Positions 7,693 through 16,554 are shown, counted from the stretch's first letter. The stretch: 64,000 bases of DNA from Paraburkholderia terricola (GCF_900142195.1 NZ_FRAB01000039.1:1-64000); one strand, 5' to 3'. Notes: a model not told the origin generated them from the sequence alone. Numbers and translations are program-made.

Positions 7693-8721
7693 TCAGACCA
7701 GGAACTTTCGCTCTTCATCGGCCATGCTGGGCGCCGGCAGTAAATCGACGCGTGCGAATCGCACCAGCGCAAACGCCCGCATCGCACCCGCTGTTTCCGG
7801 CATGCTTGCGAGCCTCAATTCGATCGTTGCGCCCTCGCGAGCGTATCCGTTCTCCGCGATCACGTTCATGTGATCGAGCCGCAGTTCCCGCTTGACTACA
7901 TGCAGGTGTTCCGCAGGCGAGCCGAGTACCTCGGCAATAGTCTCCAGACGACGGTCGATCGCCTCGGTCGCGAGTCCCAGACGCGCCATCTCCGCGTCGT
8001 TCTTTTCCAGCTCCGCTTGCAGGTGCGCCACCTCCACGAAACTGGACAACGGCTGCGCGCCCAACACGGCGCTCATCCCGCTGCCTTGCCGCTGCAACAG
8101 AGCCAGGCGCGTCTTGAGCAGCGCACGCTCCTGCTCGAGCTCGCCGCGGCGCGACACGTCCGCCCCGATTCGTTCGATGGCGACGAGCACGAGCTGATCC
8201 ACCACACGGCGCACGATCTCCTCTCGAAGCGTGTCTTCGGTGTCGGCGCATACGCGTGCCCGGTGATCGCTGAAGCTCACGGTGGTGAGTTGCACGTCGG
8301 TACGCGCCGTCGATTCGCGTTGCGCCACGCCGAATGTCCGCCGTTCAGTCATCGACATGCCGAGCACGGCGAAGACCTCGTTCGCCAAGGGGTGGGCATC
8401 GAAATAGGCATGCAGTTCAGTGGCATGACTCAGGACGCGCGGCACCTCTTCCGGCGTGGCGAAAAAGGCCCGAATATACGGGTCCGTCATCCAGGCGGAT
8501 GCGCTCGCCTCGCGTGCCGGCGGCATGTCGTCCACCAATGCCCGGACATAGTCGAGCGAAGTCGTGACCGACGCCGCGAGGCGCTCACGATAATGCTCCG
8601 CGAGCCGCAACTGCGGAGTCAGTTTTGCAATGCGCTCGATGGTGTCGCTCACCTGTGCGGAATTCCGGGTGTGCTTTTCCGATGCGCCTTCACGATGAAA
8701 CAGCCTGATCAGAATGCTCAT
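7693..8721 (-). CDS. hypothetical coiled-coil protein, last gene of the DUF3141-pta-ackA operon
   Basis: I do not recognise this 342-residue family. The middle third is strongly helical and coiled-coil-like (GELEQERALLKTRLALLQRQ, then VAHLQAELEKNDAEMARLGL). It is flanked by a helical N-terminal domain and a C-terminal beta-rich segment (VVKRELRLDHMNVIAENGYA onward). There is no signal peptide, membrane segment or cysteine motif, so it should be cytosolic. It is the sixth gene of a same-strand run behind DUF3141, pta, ackA, fabI and an RRM protein, about 20 bp after the RRM gene. It is probably co-expressed in low oxygen; any function is unknown. Confidence 0.7.
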   Translation of the reverse strand: MSILIRLFHREGASEKHTRNSAQVSDTIERIAKLTPQLRLAEHYRERLAASVTTSLDYVRALVDDMPPAREASASAWMTDPYIRAFFATPEEVPRVLSHATELHAYFDAHPLANEVFAVLGMSMTERRTFGVAQRESTARTDVQLTTVSFSDHRARVCADTEDTLREEIVRRVVDQLVLVAIERIGADVSRRGELEQERALLKTRLALLQRQGSGMSAVLGAQPLSSFVEVAHLQAELEKNDAEMARLGLATEAIDRRLETIAEVLGSPAEHLHVVKRELRLDHMNVIAENGYAREGATIELRLASMPETAGAMRAFALVRFARVDLLPAPSMADEERKFLV

Positions 8722-8741
8722 TGGTCGCCCTCTTTTGCGGC

Positions 8742-8996
8742 TCAGTCTTCCCGTTCCAGCAGGATCTGCGCAGTGATGGTGTGATTCTTCCAGAACATGT
8801 TGTGAATTCTCGACCGGAGCAGGTTGAGTGCCTCCGCCGAAAGGTTGCTGAACATTAGCAGCGCGACGGGCCGTCCGATTCCCGCGGGCACGCGCTCGAT
8901 CGAATCGAACGGAGGGAAGCCGTATCTCTGCAGGAACTCGCTGATTTCCTCGTCCAGAACGCTTTCTTCGACATTACCCAGTAAAAGCTCAGCCAT
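8742..8996 (-). CDS. small RRM-fold (RNA recognition motif) protein
   Basis: The 84 residues match one RRM: an RNP2-like strand AELLLGNV, helix DEEISEFLQRYGF, and an RNP1-like strand PVALLMFSN followed by a second helix. Proteobacterial proteins of this size are usually annotated as RNA-binding, although the aromatic RNP residues are only partly conserved (F in LMFSN). It lies between fabI and the coiled-coil gene in the low-oxygen operon. RNA binding is a family-level inference. Confidence 0.65.
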   Translation of the reverse strand: MAELLLGNVEESVLDEEISEFLQRYGFPPFDSIERVPAGIGRPVALLMFSNLSAEALNLLRSRIHNMFWKNHTITAQILLERED

Positions 8997-9019
8997 GATG
9001 TTTTCTCTCCAAAGCCAGA

Positions 9020-9811
9020 TCAGGCCATGATGTTGACGCCGCCGTCGACATACAGCGTTTCGCCGGAAACCCGCCGCGCGTAGGGCGTGGCGAGAAACGC
9101 GCAGGTGTAGCCCACATCCATGATGTCGACCAGCTCGCCGAGCGGCGCGCGTTCGACCGCCTCGTTGAGGAGCAGGTCGAAGTCCTTGAGGCCGGAGGCC
9201 GCCCGCGTCTTGAGCGGACCCGGCGAAATCGCATGCACGCGAATGCCCTTCGGTCCGAGCTCATAGGCGAGGTAGCGCGTGCAGGCTTCGAGCGCGGCCT
9301 TCACCGGCCCCATCACGCTGTAGTTCGGCACGACCTTGTTGGCGCCGTAATAGCTCATCGTGAGCAGGGTGCCGCCCTGGTCCATGAGCGGCGCGGCAAG
9401 CGCCGCCATGCGCACGAATGAATGACACGAAATGTCCATCGCGCGCGCAAAGCCCTCGCTGGAGCAATGCAGCAGTCCGCCATGCAGATCGTCTTTCGGC
9501 GCCCACGCGATGGAGTGCAGCAGAATGTCGAGACGTCCCCAGCGCTGCCCGATCTGCCCGAATACCGATTGAAGCTGCGCCGCGTCACCGACATCGAGCG
9601 GCAGCAGAAGCTCTGCGCCAAGCTCGCTCGCCAACGGTTCGACATAAGGCTTCGCCTTCTCCGAGGCGTAGGTGATGGCCAGATCCGCGCCGAGCTCGCG
9701 AAACGCCTTGGCGCAACCGTATGCAATCGAGTGTTCGTTGGCAATGCCGGTGACCAGCGCTTTCATGCCCGCTAGTACAGGACGTAATCCCTCGGCGGGT
9801 TCAGACGACAT
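9020..9811 (-). CDS. fabI: enoyl-[acyl-carrier-protein] reductase (NADH), FabI type
   Basis: This 263-residue short-chain dehydrogenase/reductase reduces enoyl-ACP in fatty acid elongation. Visible features are the FabI cofactor motif (VTGIANEHSIAYGCAKAF, residues about 20-37), the SIAWAPKDD strand and the catalytic Y-x6-K in NYSVMGPVKAALEA. The C-terminal block is VSGETLYVDGGVNIMA. A GGAG precedes the ATG. It is a second-copy type, located in the acetate/DUF3141 operon rather than in a fab cluster. FabI paralogues occur at the same position in Burkholderia low-oxygen loci. Confidence 0.9.
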   Translation of the reverse strand: MSSEPAEGLRPVLAGMKALVTGIANEHSIAYGCAKAFRELGADLAITYASEKAKPYVEPLASELGAELLLPLDVGDAAQLQSVFGQIGQRWGRLDILLHSIAWAPKDDLHGGLLHCSSEGFARAMDISCHSFVRMAALAAPLMDQGGTLLTMSYYGANKVVPNYSVMGPVKAALEACTRYLAYELGPKGIRVHAISPGPLKTRAASGLKDFDLLLNEAVERAPLGELVDIMDVGYTCAFLATPYARRVSGETLYVDGGVNIMA

Positions 9812-9823
9812 GACGTTGCTCCT

Positions 9824-11002
9824 TCATTTGAGAACCTCGCGCGTATGGCGCGCGATCATCAGCTCTTCGTTGGTCGGGATGACCCACGCCGACATCCGGC
9901 TCGATGCCGTGGTGATGAGCGCTCCGCCGTTGCGGTTCGCTTCGGCGTCGAGTTCCGCGCCGAGCCAGGCCGCGTGCCGCACCACGCCCTCGCGAATCGC
10001 CGCCGCATGCTCGCCGATTCCCGCCGTGAAAACCAGCGCGTCGATCCCGTCCATTGCCGCGGCAAGCGCGCCAAGCTCGCGCGATATGCGGTAGATGTAA
10101 AGCTCGATGGCGAAATGGGCGTGAGGATCGTCGCTGGCGAGCAGCACGCGCATGTCGCTCGATACGCCGGATACGCCGAGCAGACCCGAGCGGCGATAGA
10201 TCAGATCCTCGACGGCATGCGCATCCATTCCGAGCGCTTCCATCAGGTAGAGCACGACGCCGGGGTCCAGGCTGCCGCACCGCGTACCCATCGGCAATCC
10301 GTCCACGGCGGTGAAACCCATCGTGCTCGCCACGCTCCTGCCCGCCACGAGCGCGCACATGCTCGCGCCGTTGCCAAGGTGCGCGACCACGGTGCGTCCG
10401 CTTGCCGCCTTCGGCGCGACGTCGGGCAGCACACTCGCGATGTACTCGTAGGAAAGCCCATGAAAGCCGTAGCGCCGCACGCCCAGGCCGGTGATCGATC
10501 TGGGCAGCGCGAACGCCTGGGCCACCTCGGGTTGCGTGCGATGAAAAGCCGTATCGAAGCACGCCACCTGAGGCACGCCCGGTTGCAATTCGCCGAGAAT
10601 GCGGACGGCCTTCAGGTTGTGCGGCTGATGCAGCGGCGCGAGCGGCGTAAGCTTCTCCAACTCGTCCGTTATGTCAGGCGTGACTCGCACGGGACCGCTG
10701 AAGCGCTGCCCGCCGTGTACGACGCGATGGCCGATCGCGACGAGGCTGTGCCCTTCGCGATGCTCGCTCAGGAACGCGCCGATAATCTCCAATCCTTGCC
10801 GGTGGTCCAGCTCGCCGCCGTCGCTCCGTTCACTCGCATGGTGCTCGCCGTGACGGTCGACGGCTTCGAACCGCGCGGTGCTCGTGTACAGGCCCTCGAC
10901 CTGGCCATGCACGACCAGATCGAGCGCGTCGCCCTGCTCCTCGAATGCGGAGAACTTGATGCTCGACGAGCCTGCGTTCAGAACCAGAATCACATCTGCC
11001 AT
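9824..11002 (-). CDS. ackA: acetate kinase
   Basis: The 392-residue protein begins MADVILVLNAGSSSIKFSAF, the phosphate-1 motif of the ASKHA fold. It has GHRVVHGG, the catalytic region HLGNGASMCAL and the C-terminal TAGIGEHAAAIRE motif. It interconverts acetyl phosphate plus ADP with acetate plus ATP. The start at 11002 places the GSSS motif at the normal position; the frame is open to 11065, inside pta. It lies only a few bases after pta and is surely co-transcribed. Together they would give substrate-level ATP from acetyl-CoA when respiration is limited. Confidence 0.93.
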   Translation of the reverse strand: MADVILVLNAGSSSIKFSAFEEQGDALDLVVHGQVEGLYTSTARFEAVDRHGEHHASERSDGGELDHRQGLEIIGAFLSEHREGHSLVAIGHRVVHGGQRFSGPVRVTPDITDELEKLTPLAPLHQPHNLKAVRILGELQPGVPQVACFDTAFHRTQPEVAQAFALPRSITGLGVRRYGFHGLSYEYIASVLPDVAPKAASGRTVVAHLGNGASMCALVAGRSVASTMGFTAVDGLPMGTRCGSLDPGVVLYLMEALGMDAHAVEDLIYRRSGLLGVSGVSSDMRVLLASDDPHAHFAIELYIYRISRELGALAAAMDGIDALVFTAGIGEHAAAIREGVVRHAAWLGAELDAEANRNGGALITTASSRMSAWVIPTNEELMIARHTREVLK

Positions 11003-11006
11003 GACG

Positions 11007-11981
11007 TCACCCGACGATCTTCGCGGCTTCGCGCCGCGCCTGCGCGACGAGCACCGCCACCGCACAGGAGGCGAGTCGCGTAATGAGCGAATCCGCGCGG
11101 CTCGTCAGGATGATCGGCACACGCGCTCCGAGCACGATGCCGGCCGCGTCCGCGCCCGCGAGGAACGACAGGCTCTTGGCAAGCATGTTGCCCGCTTCGA
11201 GGTCGGGCACCATGAGGACATTGGCGCGCCCGGCCACGGGCGAATCGATCTGCTTGATGCGCGCGGCCTCGGGGTCGATGGCGTTATCGAGCGCAAGCGG
11301 GCCGTCGACGAGCGCACCCGTGATCTGCCGCCGATCCACCATCTTGCATAGCGCGGCGGCTTCGATGGTCGAGGGCACCTTTGGGCTGACGGTCTCCATG
11401 GCCGAGAGAATCGCCACCCGTACCTCCGGAAACTGAAGCGCGTGCGCAAGGTCGATCGCGTTTTGCAGGATGTCGACCTTTTCCTCCAGCGTCGGCGCGA
11501 TGTTCACGGCGGCGTCGGTGACGATCAGCGCGTCCGCGTGGGCGGGCACGTCCATCACGAAGCAATGGCTGACGCGCCGGCCGGTGCGCAGCCCCGCATC
11601 GCGCCGGACGACCTCGGCCATGAGCTCGTCGGTGTGAAGGCTGCCTTTCATCAGCGCCTCGGCCTTGCCCTCGCGCACCAGTTGCGTGGCCGCGGCTGCC
11701 GAGGCCTCGCTGAACGGCGCGTCGACGATCTGATAATCGCTAATCGAAAGCTTGCACTCGGCGGCAAGCGATTCGATGCGAGCGCGCGGCCCGACGAGGA
11801 TCGGCACGATCAGGCCGCTGCGCGCCGCTTCCACGGCGCCTTCCAGCGAGCTTCTGTCGCATGGATGGACCACGGCCGTGGGCATCGGCGCGAGTGTCTG
11901 ACAGTGGGCAATGAGCTGGCGATACTTCGCGTGTCTGGGTTCCACGGACGAGTCCTCAGTGGGAAATATGGGCACGCTCAT
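11007..11981 (-). CDS. pta: phosphate acetyltransferase (PTA/PTB family)
   Basis: This 324-residue single-domain enzyme belongs to the short PTA/PTB class. Motifs are VHPCDRSSLEGAVEAA (N-terminal), ALMKGSLHTDELMAEVVRRD and the block LLSAM-like VAILSAMETVSPKVPSTIEA. The C-terminal segment NVLMVPDLEAGNMLAKSL is followed by GIVLGARVPIILTSRADS. It forms acetyl phosphate from acetyl-CoA. The ATG at 11981 overlaps the TGA of the upstream DUF3141 gene by four bases, which indicates translational coupling. The frame is open further upstream but only into that gene. Confidence 0.9.
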   Translation of the reverse strand: MSVPIFPTEDSSVEPRHAKYRQLIAHCQTLAPMPTAVVHPCDRSSLEGAVEAARSGLIVPILVGPRARIESLAAECKLSISDYQIVDAPFSEASAAAATQLVREGKAEALMKGSLHTDELMAEVVRRDAGLRTGRRVSHCFVMDVPAHADALIVTDAAVNIAPTLEEKVDILQNAIDLAHALQFPEVRVAILSAMETVSPKVPSTIEAAALCKMVDRRQITGALVDGPLALDNAIDPEAARIKQIDSPVAGRANVLMVPDLEAGNMLAKSLSFLAGADAAGIVLGARVPIILTSRADSLITRLASCAVAVLVAQARREAAKIVG

Positions 11982-14299
11982 GACAGAGCGTGCTCTGGCC
12001 GCACCGCGGGAGCCGCGCCGAGCACCGCGCGAATGCGTTGCAACGCGTCCCATTGGTGCGCGGTCGGCGGCACGCTTTGCACGCGCGTGTCGGCCAGCAG
12101 ACTGTCCAGCAACGTCAGCAGCCGCTGGCGGTCGTCCGGTTTGGCGAGCAGCGCGGGAAGCGTCGCGATGGCCTGTTGCGGCTCATAAGTCGCGATGAGT
12201 TCCTGTTCGCCGCGAACGCGCCGCCACTGATCGGGCGGCAAGCTCGGCAGATATTCGGCGTAGGCTTCAGCCAGTTCACGCTGCGTCGCAAGCCGGGCAA
12301 GCGAGAGCGGCTCGCCGCTGCGTCCAAGCAGGAAGGCCGCGCGCGCAACCGCTTCGTCGTAGCCGCCCTGCGCGATTGACGCCAATGCCTCCTTCACGAA
12401 AGGCAGTTCGCGCGGATTAGTAGCCGTGGACACGGCGATCTCGCGACTGCGATACCGTTGCGCGAAATGAAGCAGGAAGGGCGCGGTGTAGAGGCTGAAG
12501 AACAGCGACTCGGTGCCGGCGTCGCGCATCGCCCGATAGTGGTCGAGCGAGGCGCTGACGATTTCCGCGCCGCGATGTTCGAGCGCGCGCCACGGCGCGA
12601 TATCGTCGGCATGCTGCCGGTTCGCCTTGACCGCTTCAGCCGCCGGGCGCAGCCAGGCAAGCCACGGATTCAGATCCGAAAAGGCCCAGCGCTGAAAGCG
12701 TAGCGGATGAAACTGGCGCAGGCATCGCGCAGTGGTCTCGTTCGACATCCACTGAACGTAGGGCTGCATGAACAATTCATAGGCGCGCTGGTTGAATTCG
12801 GAAAGCTCGGCAACGGCTTCGAACGGCTTTTCGTCCTCGCGCTTGAAGCGGTTGAAATGCTGCGCGATTTCTTCGAGACGATGTTCGACGAATGTCACCT
12901 CGTAAGCGACCTTCCCGTCGGCGCCGTTCACCTCGTCGATCAGCATCGCGTAGAGGCCCGGCGCGAGCGTCTCGATCATCTCGAGCACGTTGACAATCTG
13001 CGCATGCTGCTTCTTCGCCACCTTGCCCGACACGAAAACGCCAAGATGTCCGGCCTCCTGGTCCATCAGCCCGATGATGACCTGGCCGCGCGCCTTGATT
13101 TCCTCGGTGCTGCCATAGAGATCGGTCACCCAGTTGAAGGCCTGCTGCGGCGGCGTGATGTTGTCGCCCATCGAGGCGAACAGGATGATCGGCGAGCGGA
13201 TCTCGCGCAGGTCGAACGCCTTGCCCGAAACGCCGCGCACTTCGCCCGACCAGAGCTTGTTGCCGATGAACAGATTGCGCGTGATCCACTCGATCTCTTC
13301 GCGGTTCATCAGGTAGTAGCCGCCCCACCAGCGCTCGAATTCCAGAAAGCGTGGCGGCTCCGTGTCGATGTTGTCGTAGACGTGGTAGTACTTGTCCCAC
13401 AACGTGTTGGCCGGGTTCAGGTTCTCGAAGTTCTGCACGAGATAGGCGCCATCGAACTTGCCGTTGCCGAGATCGGACGAAAACGACGCGAGCCACGTGC
13501 CGCCCAGTATCCCGCCCGCATAGCGCATCGGATTGTCGCCTGCGCCGTCGCTCCACGCGCCGCTCCAGTACGACATCGGCGCGCCGTTGATGACGACGGG
13601 ACCGGTATCCTCCGCCGACGAACTCGCGAGCATCATCGCGGCCCAGCCGCCCTGGCAGTTGCCGATGATGGCCGGCTTCGCGCTGTCGGGATGCAGCGCA
13701 CGCACCTTCCTGACGAACTCCTGTTCGGCGGCGCATACGTCGAGCAGGGTCTGGCCGGGTTCGGGGTTCTGGAAGAACACGACGAAGTACACGGGGTGGC
13801 CCGCGCGCAGCGCGACGCCGACCTGCGAATCGTCTCTGAAGCCGCCAATGCCCGGACCGTGGCCGGCGCGCGGATCGATGATCAGATAAGGCCGCTTTTT
13901 CGCGTCGACGATCACGCCTTCGGGCGGCTTGATATACAGCAGCGCGTAATTGACGGGGCGCGGGAAATGCCTCGCGTCGAGCACGATGTCGTAGTCGAAA
14001 TGAAGCGCGGGCTTGAGTTCCTGCGAAGCGCGTTCGACGTATTGCGTGCCGCGCTCGCGCATCGTGTCCCAGAACAGCAGCGAGCGCTGTGCGACGTCGA
14101 CGGCGTAATGCCATGCGCTCAAGGGGTTGAGTTGCGCCGCGAATGAGGTCACGCTCTGGTCGCTGCCGGCGTCGCCGTCGACGGCTGCGCGCAACCGTTT
14201 CCCGTATTGCTCCATTGCGTTCTGCGTGCGCTTTTCCAGCACGCACGCGACTTTCCCGGCAATTTCCTGACTGCGCGCCAATTGCGTGGCTGCGTCCAT
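11978..14299 (-). CDS. DUF3141 alpha/beta-hydrolase-like protein related to PHA synthase
   Basis: The 773-residue protein has an alpha/beta-hydrolase core (about 100-430) with the nucleophile-elbow motif G213-N-C215-Q-G217. This is the G-x-C-x-G box of polyhydroxyalkanoate synthases rather than the Ser box of lipases. The region around YLIIDPRAGHGPGIGGF also resembles PhaC. The C-terminal 330 residues are helical and family-specific. It is annotated elsewhere as DUF3141 and is a regular member of Burkholderia low-oxygen loci. It is the first gene of the pta-ackA-fabI operon and has an FNR box upstream. Polymer synthesis or depolymerisation is possible but not shown. Confidence 0.85.
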   Translation of the reverse strand: MDAATQLARSQEIAGKVACVLEKRTQNAMEQYGKRLRAAVDGDAGSDQSVTSFAAQLNPLSAWHYAVDVAQRSLLFWDTMRERGTQYVERASQELKPALHFDYDIVLDARHFPRPVNYALLYIKPPEGVIVDAKKRPYLIIDPRAGHGPGIGGFRDDSQVGVALRAGHPVYFVVFFQNPEPGQTLLDVCAAEQEFVRKVRALHPDSAKPAIIGNCQGGWAAMMLASSSAEDTGPVVINGAPMSYWSGAWSDGAGDNPMRYAGGILGGTWLASFSSDLGNGKFDGAYLVQNFENLNPANTLWDKYYHVYDNIDTEPPRFLEFERWWGGYYLMNREEIEWITRNLFIGNKLWSGEVRGVSGKAFDLREIRSPIILFASMGDNITPPQQAFNWVTDLYGSTEEIKARGQVIIGLMDQEAGHLGVFVSGKVAKKQHAQIVNVLEMIETLAPGLYAMLIDEVNGADGKVAYEVTFVEHRLEEIAQHFNRFKREDEKPFEAVAELSEFNQRAYELFMQPYVQWMSNETTARCLRQFHPLRFQRWAFSDLNPWLAWLRPAAEAVKANRQHADDIAPWRALEHRGAEIVSASLDHYRAMRDAGTESLFFSLYTAPFLLHFAQRYRSREIAVSTATNPRELPFVKEALASIAQGGYDEAVARAAFLLGRSGEPLSLARLATQRELAEAYAEYLPSLPPDQWRRVRGEQELIATYEPQQAIATLPALLAKPDDRQRLLTLLDSLLADTRVQSVPPTAHQWDALQRIRAVLGAAPAVRPEHALS

Positions 14300-14676
14300 G
14301 ACACCGTCCTCCGTTGCTACATTGATTGAGCCGCGCTAGCGGCTGCCCCGCAGGCTGCTGGCGGGCTCGATGATTCGTGCGCGCACCGATAACGCATGCA
14401 ACTCGTGCAGCGTACGCGTGCGGCTTTGGTCTGTTGTGACCTAGATCAATCGTGCGGCTGCCGATAGACGAAGGCAGGATGCCGCACCAATGCGGGGCGC
14501 ATCTAATGGTGCTGACGAAGTGTCCGCGCCTGCTTCGAAACACGCGGCGGCGTGGTCACGTTTTGAACGACGAAGTCAGCAGTGCCAGCCACGTCGAGGA
14601 GGTGGAGGGAATGCACGAGCAGGTAACGCGGGAAACAAGGGGAGCATTGCCGGCACCGCGACAAAACCTCGACTCC
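14300..14676. other. intergenic region upstream of the DUF3141 operon
   Basis: No gene is supported here. Apart from the FNR box at 14436-14449 it holds the roughly 135-nt leader of the DUF3141 operon. The right end runs into the 3' side of the autotransporter gene terminator. ORFs at 14452-14775 and 14490-14723 have no recognisable content. Confidence 0.5.
14436..14449 (-). promoter_or_regulatory. FNR box for the DUF3141-pta-ackA-fabI operon
   Basis: Read on the minus strand the site is TTGAT-CTAG-GTCAC, a 9/10 match to the FNR/ANR consensus TTGAT-N4-GTCAA. It lies 137 nt before the operon start codon. If used as a class II activator site, centred near -41, transcription would start about 100 nt before the ATG. 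Confidence 0.7.
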
Positions 14677-14711
14677 ATAAAAAAAGGACGCCGATTTCTC
14701 GAACGTCCTTG
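14677..14711 (-). terminator. Rho-independent terminator of the autotransporter gene
   Basis: AAGGACG (14684-14690) pairs with CGTCCTT (14704-14710). On the minus strand the stem is followed by seven T residues (complement of 14679-14685). The position 42 bp after the stop codon and the orientation fit the autotransporter gene. Confidence 0.85.
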
Positions 14712-14752
14712 GCCCTGCAATGACTGCATGCAGCAGTCAGGTCATCGGCGAA

Positions 14753-15487
14753 TTACCAGACATACCCGGCACTAGCGCCGACCGCTACCGTGCCGCGCGA
14801 GTTGGTCGAACCACCGCCCTTCAGGATCCACTTGCCGTTAGGCGTGTAGGTCGACAGACCGAATGCGACTGCCGACTGTCCGCCATATGTGCCGCCCGAC
14901 ATGCCCACCACGCTCTTTCCGGCAGCCGGTGCCTGCGGCAGCATGCTCAGTGCGACGGCGGACGCCGTTCCCGCGTTCGAGTCGCGGCGATAGCCTTCCA
15001 TGTCGGAGCGCACGCTGCCGATCTGGTCGTTCATCTGCTGCACGTTGACCGCATCGGTCGGTGCGGTGCCCGCCGCGACGTTGGTGATCTGGCGTTCGTT
15101 GCCGATCGAGCCCACCGAGACGCTGTTGTCCCGATCCGCCACCGAACCCGCGCCCAGTGCGACGGAGTTGTTTCCATTCGCGCTGGCGTTCGCGCCCAGT
15201 GCCGTGCTGTTCTCACCCGATGCCATTGCGCCCGCACCGTTCGCCGTGCTGCTGCTACCCGACGCCGTCGCGCCGACACCCGTGGCCGTGCTGTTGATGC
15301 CCGTTGCCACCGCGCCGTTGCCGAGCGCCGTGCTGTTCGAACCCGACGCGTTCGCGTTTGAGCCCACCTGCACACTGCCATCGCCGCTGCCCGGCAGCGA
15401 CGGATCGATCGTGCCGCCACCCGACGCGCCGCTTTCGATGTTCGACACACGGTCGTTCATCTGAGGGTCAATTTCGGGTACAGTCAC
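14753..15487 (-). CDS. short trimeric autotransporter adhesin (YadA-like) lacking a signal peptide
   Basis: The 244 residues contain YadA-type head repeats with the SVAIG-like motif (NSTALGNGAVATG, NSTATGVGATASG, NSVALGAG, residues about 48-128). A neck motif follows (NERQITNVAAGTAPTDAVNV), then a very short stalk and a complete C-terminal YadA membrane anchor ending GASAGYVW. That is the trimeric autotransporter plan, but there is no N-terminal signal peptide or ESPR. The GTG start (15487) is preceded by an in-frame TAG about six codons upstream. Either export uses an unseen start or frameshift, or this is an N-terminally deleted adhesin. It lies divergent to a response regulator gene only 45 bp away. 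Confidence 0.8.
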   Translation of the reverse strand: MTVPEIDPQMNDRVSNIESGASGGGTIDPSLPGSGDGSVQVGSNANASGSNSTALGNGAVATGINSTATGVGATASGSSSTANGAGAMASGENSTALGANASANGNNSVALGAGSVADRDNSVSVGSIGNERQITNVAAGTAPTDAVNVQQMNDQIGSVRSDMEGYRRDSNAGTASAVALSMLPQAPAAGKSVVGMSGGTYGGQSAVAFGLSTYTPNGKWILKGGGSTNSRGTVAVGASAGYVW

Positions 15488-15532
15488 GAGCCAGTCCGCC
15501 TACATTCATTCTTATATTCTGCGGGGGTCCAC

Positions 15533-16237
15533 ATGAGCACGATGAAGATTCGTGTCGTACTCGCCGACGATCATCCGGCACTGCTTTCGGGTATCAAACA
15601 TGCGCTGTCCGTGCTTCCCACGCTGGACGTCGTGGGTACCGCCGGAGATTCGGGCGAACGTATCAGGCTGCTGAACGCGGTGCCCTGCGACGTCGTCATC
15701 ACCGACTACGCAATGCCCGGCGGCGAGTATGGCGACGGCATGACCCTTCTCGCTTACCTGCGAAGGACTTATCCGGCGCTCAAGATCGTGGTCTTCACAA
15801 CCATAGAAAACCCCGCTATCGCTCAGGAGATCGCCAACCTCGGGGTGCATGGGGTATTGGGCAAATCGCATGACACCGGTCACGTGATCTCGGCGATTCA
15901 TGCCGTGTACGCGGGCGCCACGTACTTCCGCCTCACGTCGCGCGCGCCCGAGGGCGCACACGCCGAACTCGCCTCTAACGCGAGCGCACGCACGCGCACG
16001 CTGACCACGCGTGAAATGGAAGTGGTGCGGCTTTTTGTATCCGGCATGTCCGTCAACGAAATCGCGGAGCGGCTTCATCGCACGAAGCAGACCATCAGCT
16101 CGCAGAAGACGCGGGCAATGCGCAAGCTCGGTATCGACCGCGACGCCGATCTGTTCCGGTTTGCGTACGAAACGGGGCTCGCGGTCGCGACCGATGCGCC
16201 CGGAACCAGTTCCGCGGGCAACCTCGCCATCGAATGA
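15533..16237 (+). CDS. orphan NarL/RcsB-type response regulator
   Basis: The 234-residue protein has a receiver domain (5-125: VVLADDHPALLSGIKHAL, phospho-acceptor Asp in DVVITDYAMPG, conserved Lys in GVLGKSH). A LuxR-type HTH follows (165-225: LTTREMEVVRLFVSGMSVNE then IAERLHRTKQTISSQK). The insertion in the receiver (GGEYGDGMTLLAYLRR) and the linker are RcsB-like. No histidine kinase gene is nearby, so the partner is unknown. The gene is back to back with the autotransporter, which suggests that it controls that adhesin. Confidence 0.88.
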   Translation: MSTMKIRVVLADDHPALLSGIKHALSVLPTLDVVGTAGDSGERIRLLNAVPCDVVITDYAMPGGEYGDGMTLLAYLRRTYPALKIVVFTTIENPAIAQEIANLGVHGVLGKSHDTGHVISAIHAVYAGATYFRLTSRAPEGAHAELASNASARTRTLTTREMEVVRLFVSGMSVNEIAERLHRTKQTISSQKTRAMRKLGIDRDADLFRFAYETGLAVATDAPGTSSAGNLAIE

Positions 16238-16296
16238 GCGGCGCGCTTGCGCGCCGCCGCGAAGCCGCGAGGAGAAGGCACAGGCTTCCACTCGCG

Positions 16297-16554
16297 CTAT
16301 GAACGGCGCTTCTTCCATGCATAGTCCGCGGGTGGGTCCGCTGCGCCCGAGCGTCCAACCGATTGCGGATTCTCGCTGCACAACGTCACAAAGCTGACGC
16401 CGCCGCCTTGCAATTGGGCATTGCGTAAAACCTCGGTGAATTTGAGCGCTTCCGCGAGCGCGCCAGGGTCGAAGCGCCTGAAGCGGGCGGATTCCTGTCC
16501 GGGGTTGCCGCTCGCGCTGTCGAGTCCACTTTCGAGCCAATAGACAACGAACAT
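16297..16554 (-). CDS. small conserved hypothetical protein
   Basis: The 85-residue product begins MFVVYWLESGLDSASGNPGQ and ends ADYAWKKRRS. It includes a central helix (DPGALAEALKFTEVLRNAQL) and the stretch GGGVSFVTLCSENPQSVG. The ending CSENP...SVG..GAADPPADY.WKKRR is of a kind I associate with small Burkholderia proteins of unknown function. GGAG precedes the ATG at 16554 by six bases; another ATG lies four codons upstream. There are no membrane segments and no known domain. Confidence 0.65.
   Translation of the reverse strand: MFVVYWLESGLDSASGNPGQESARFRRFDPGALAEALKFTEVLRNAQLQGGGVSFVTLCSENPQSVGRSGAADPPADYAWKKRRS

Noticed and set aside
12707..14146. 479-codon plus-strand frame
   Set aside because: Antisense shadow of the DUF3141 gene.
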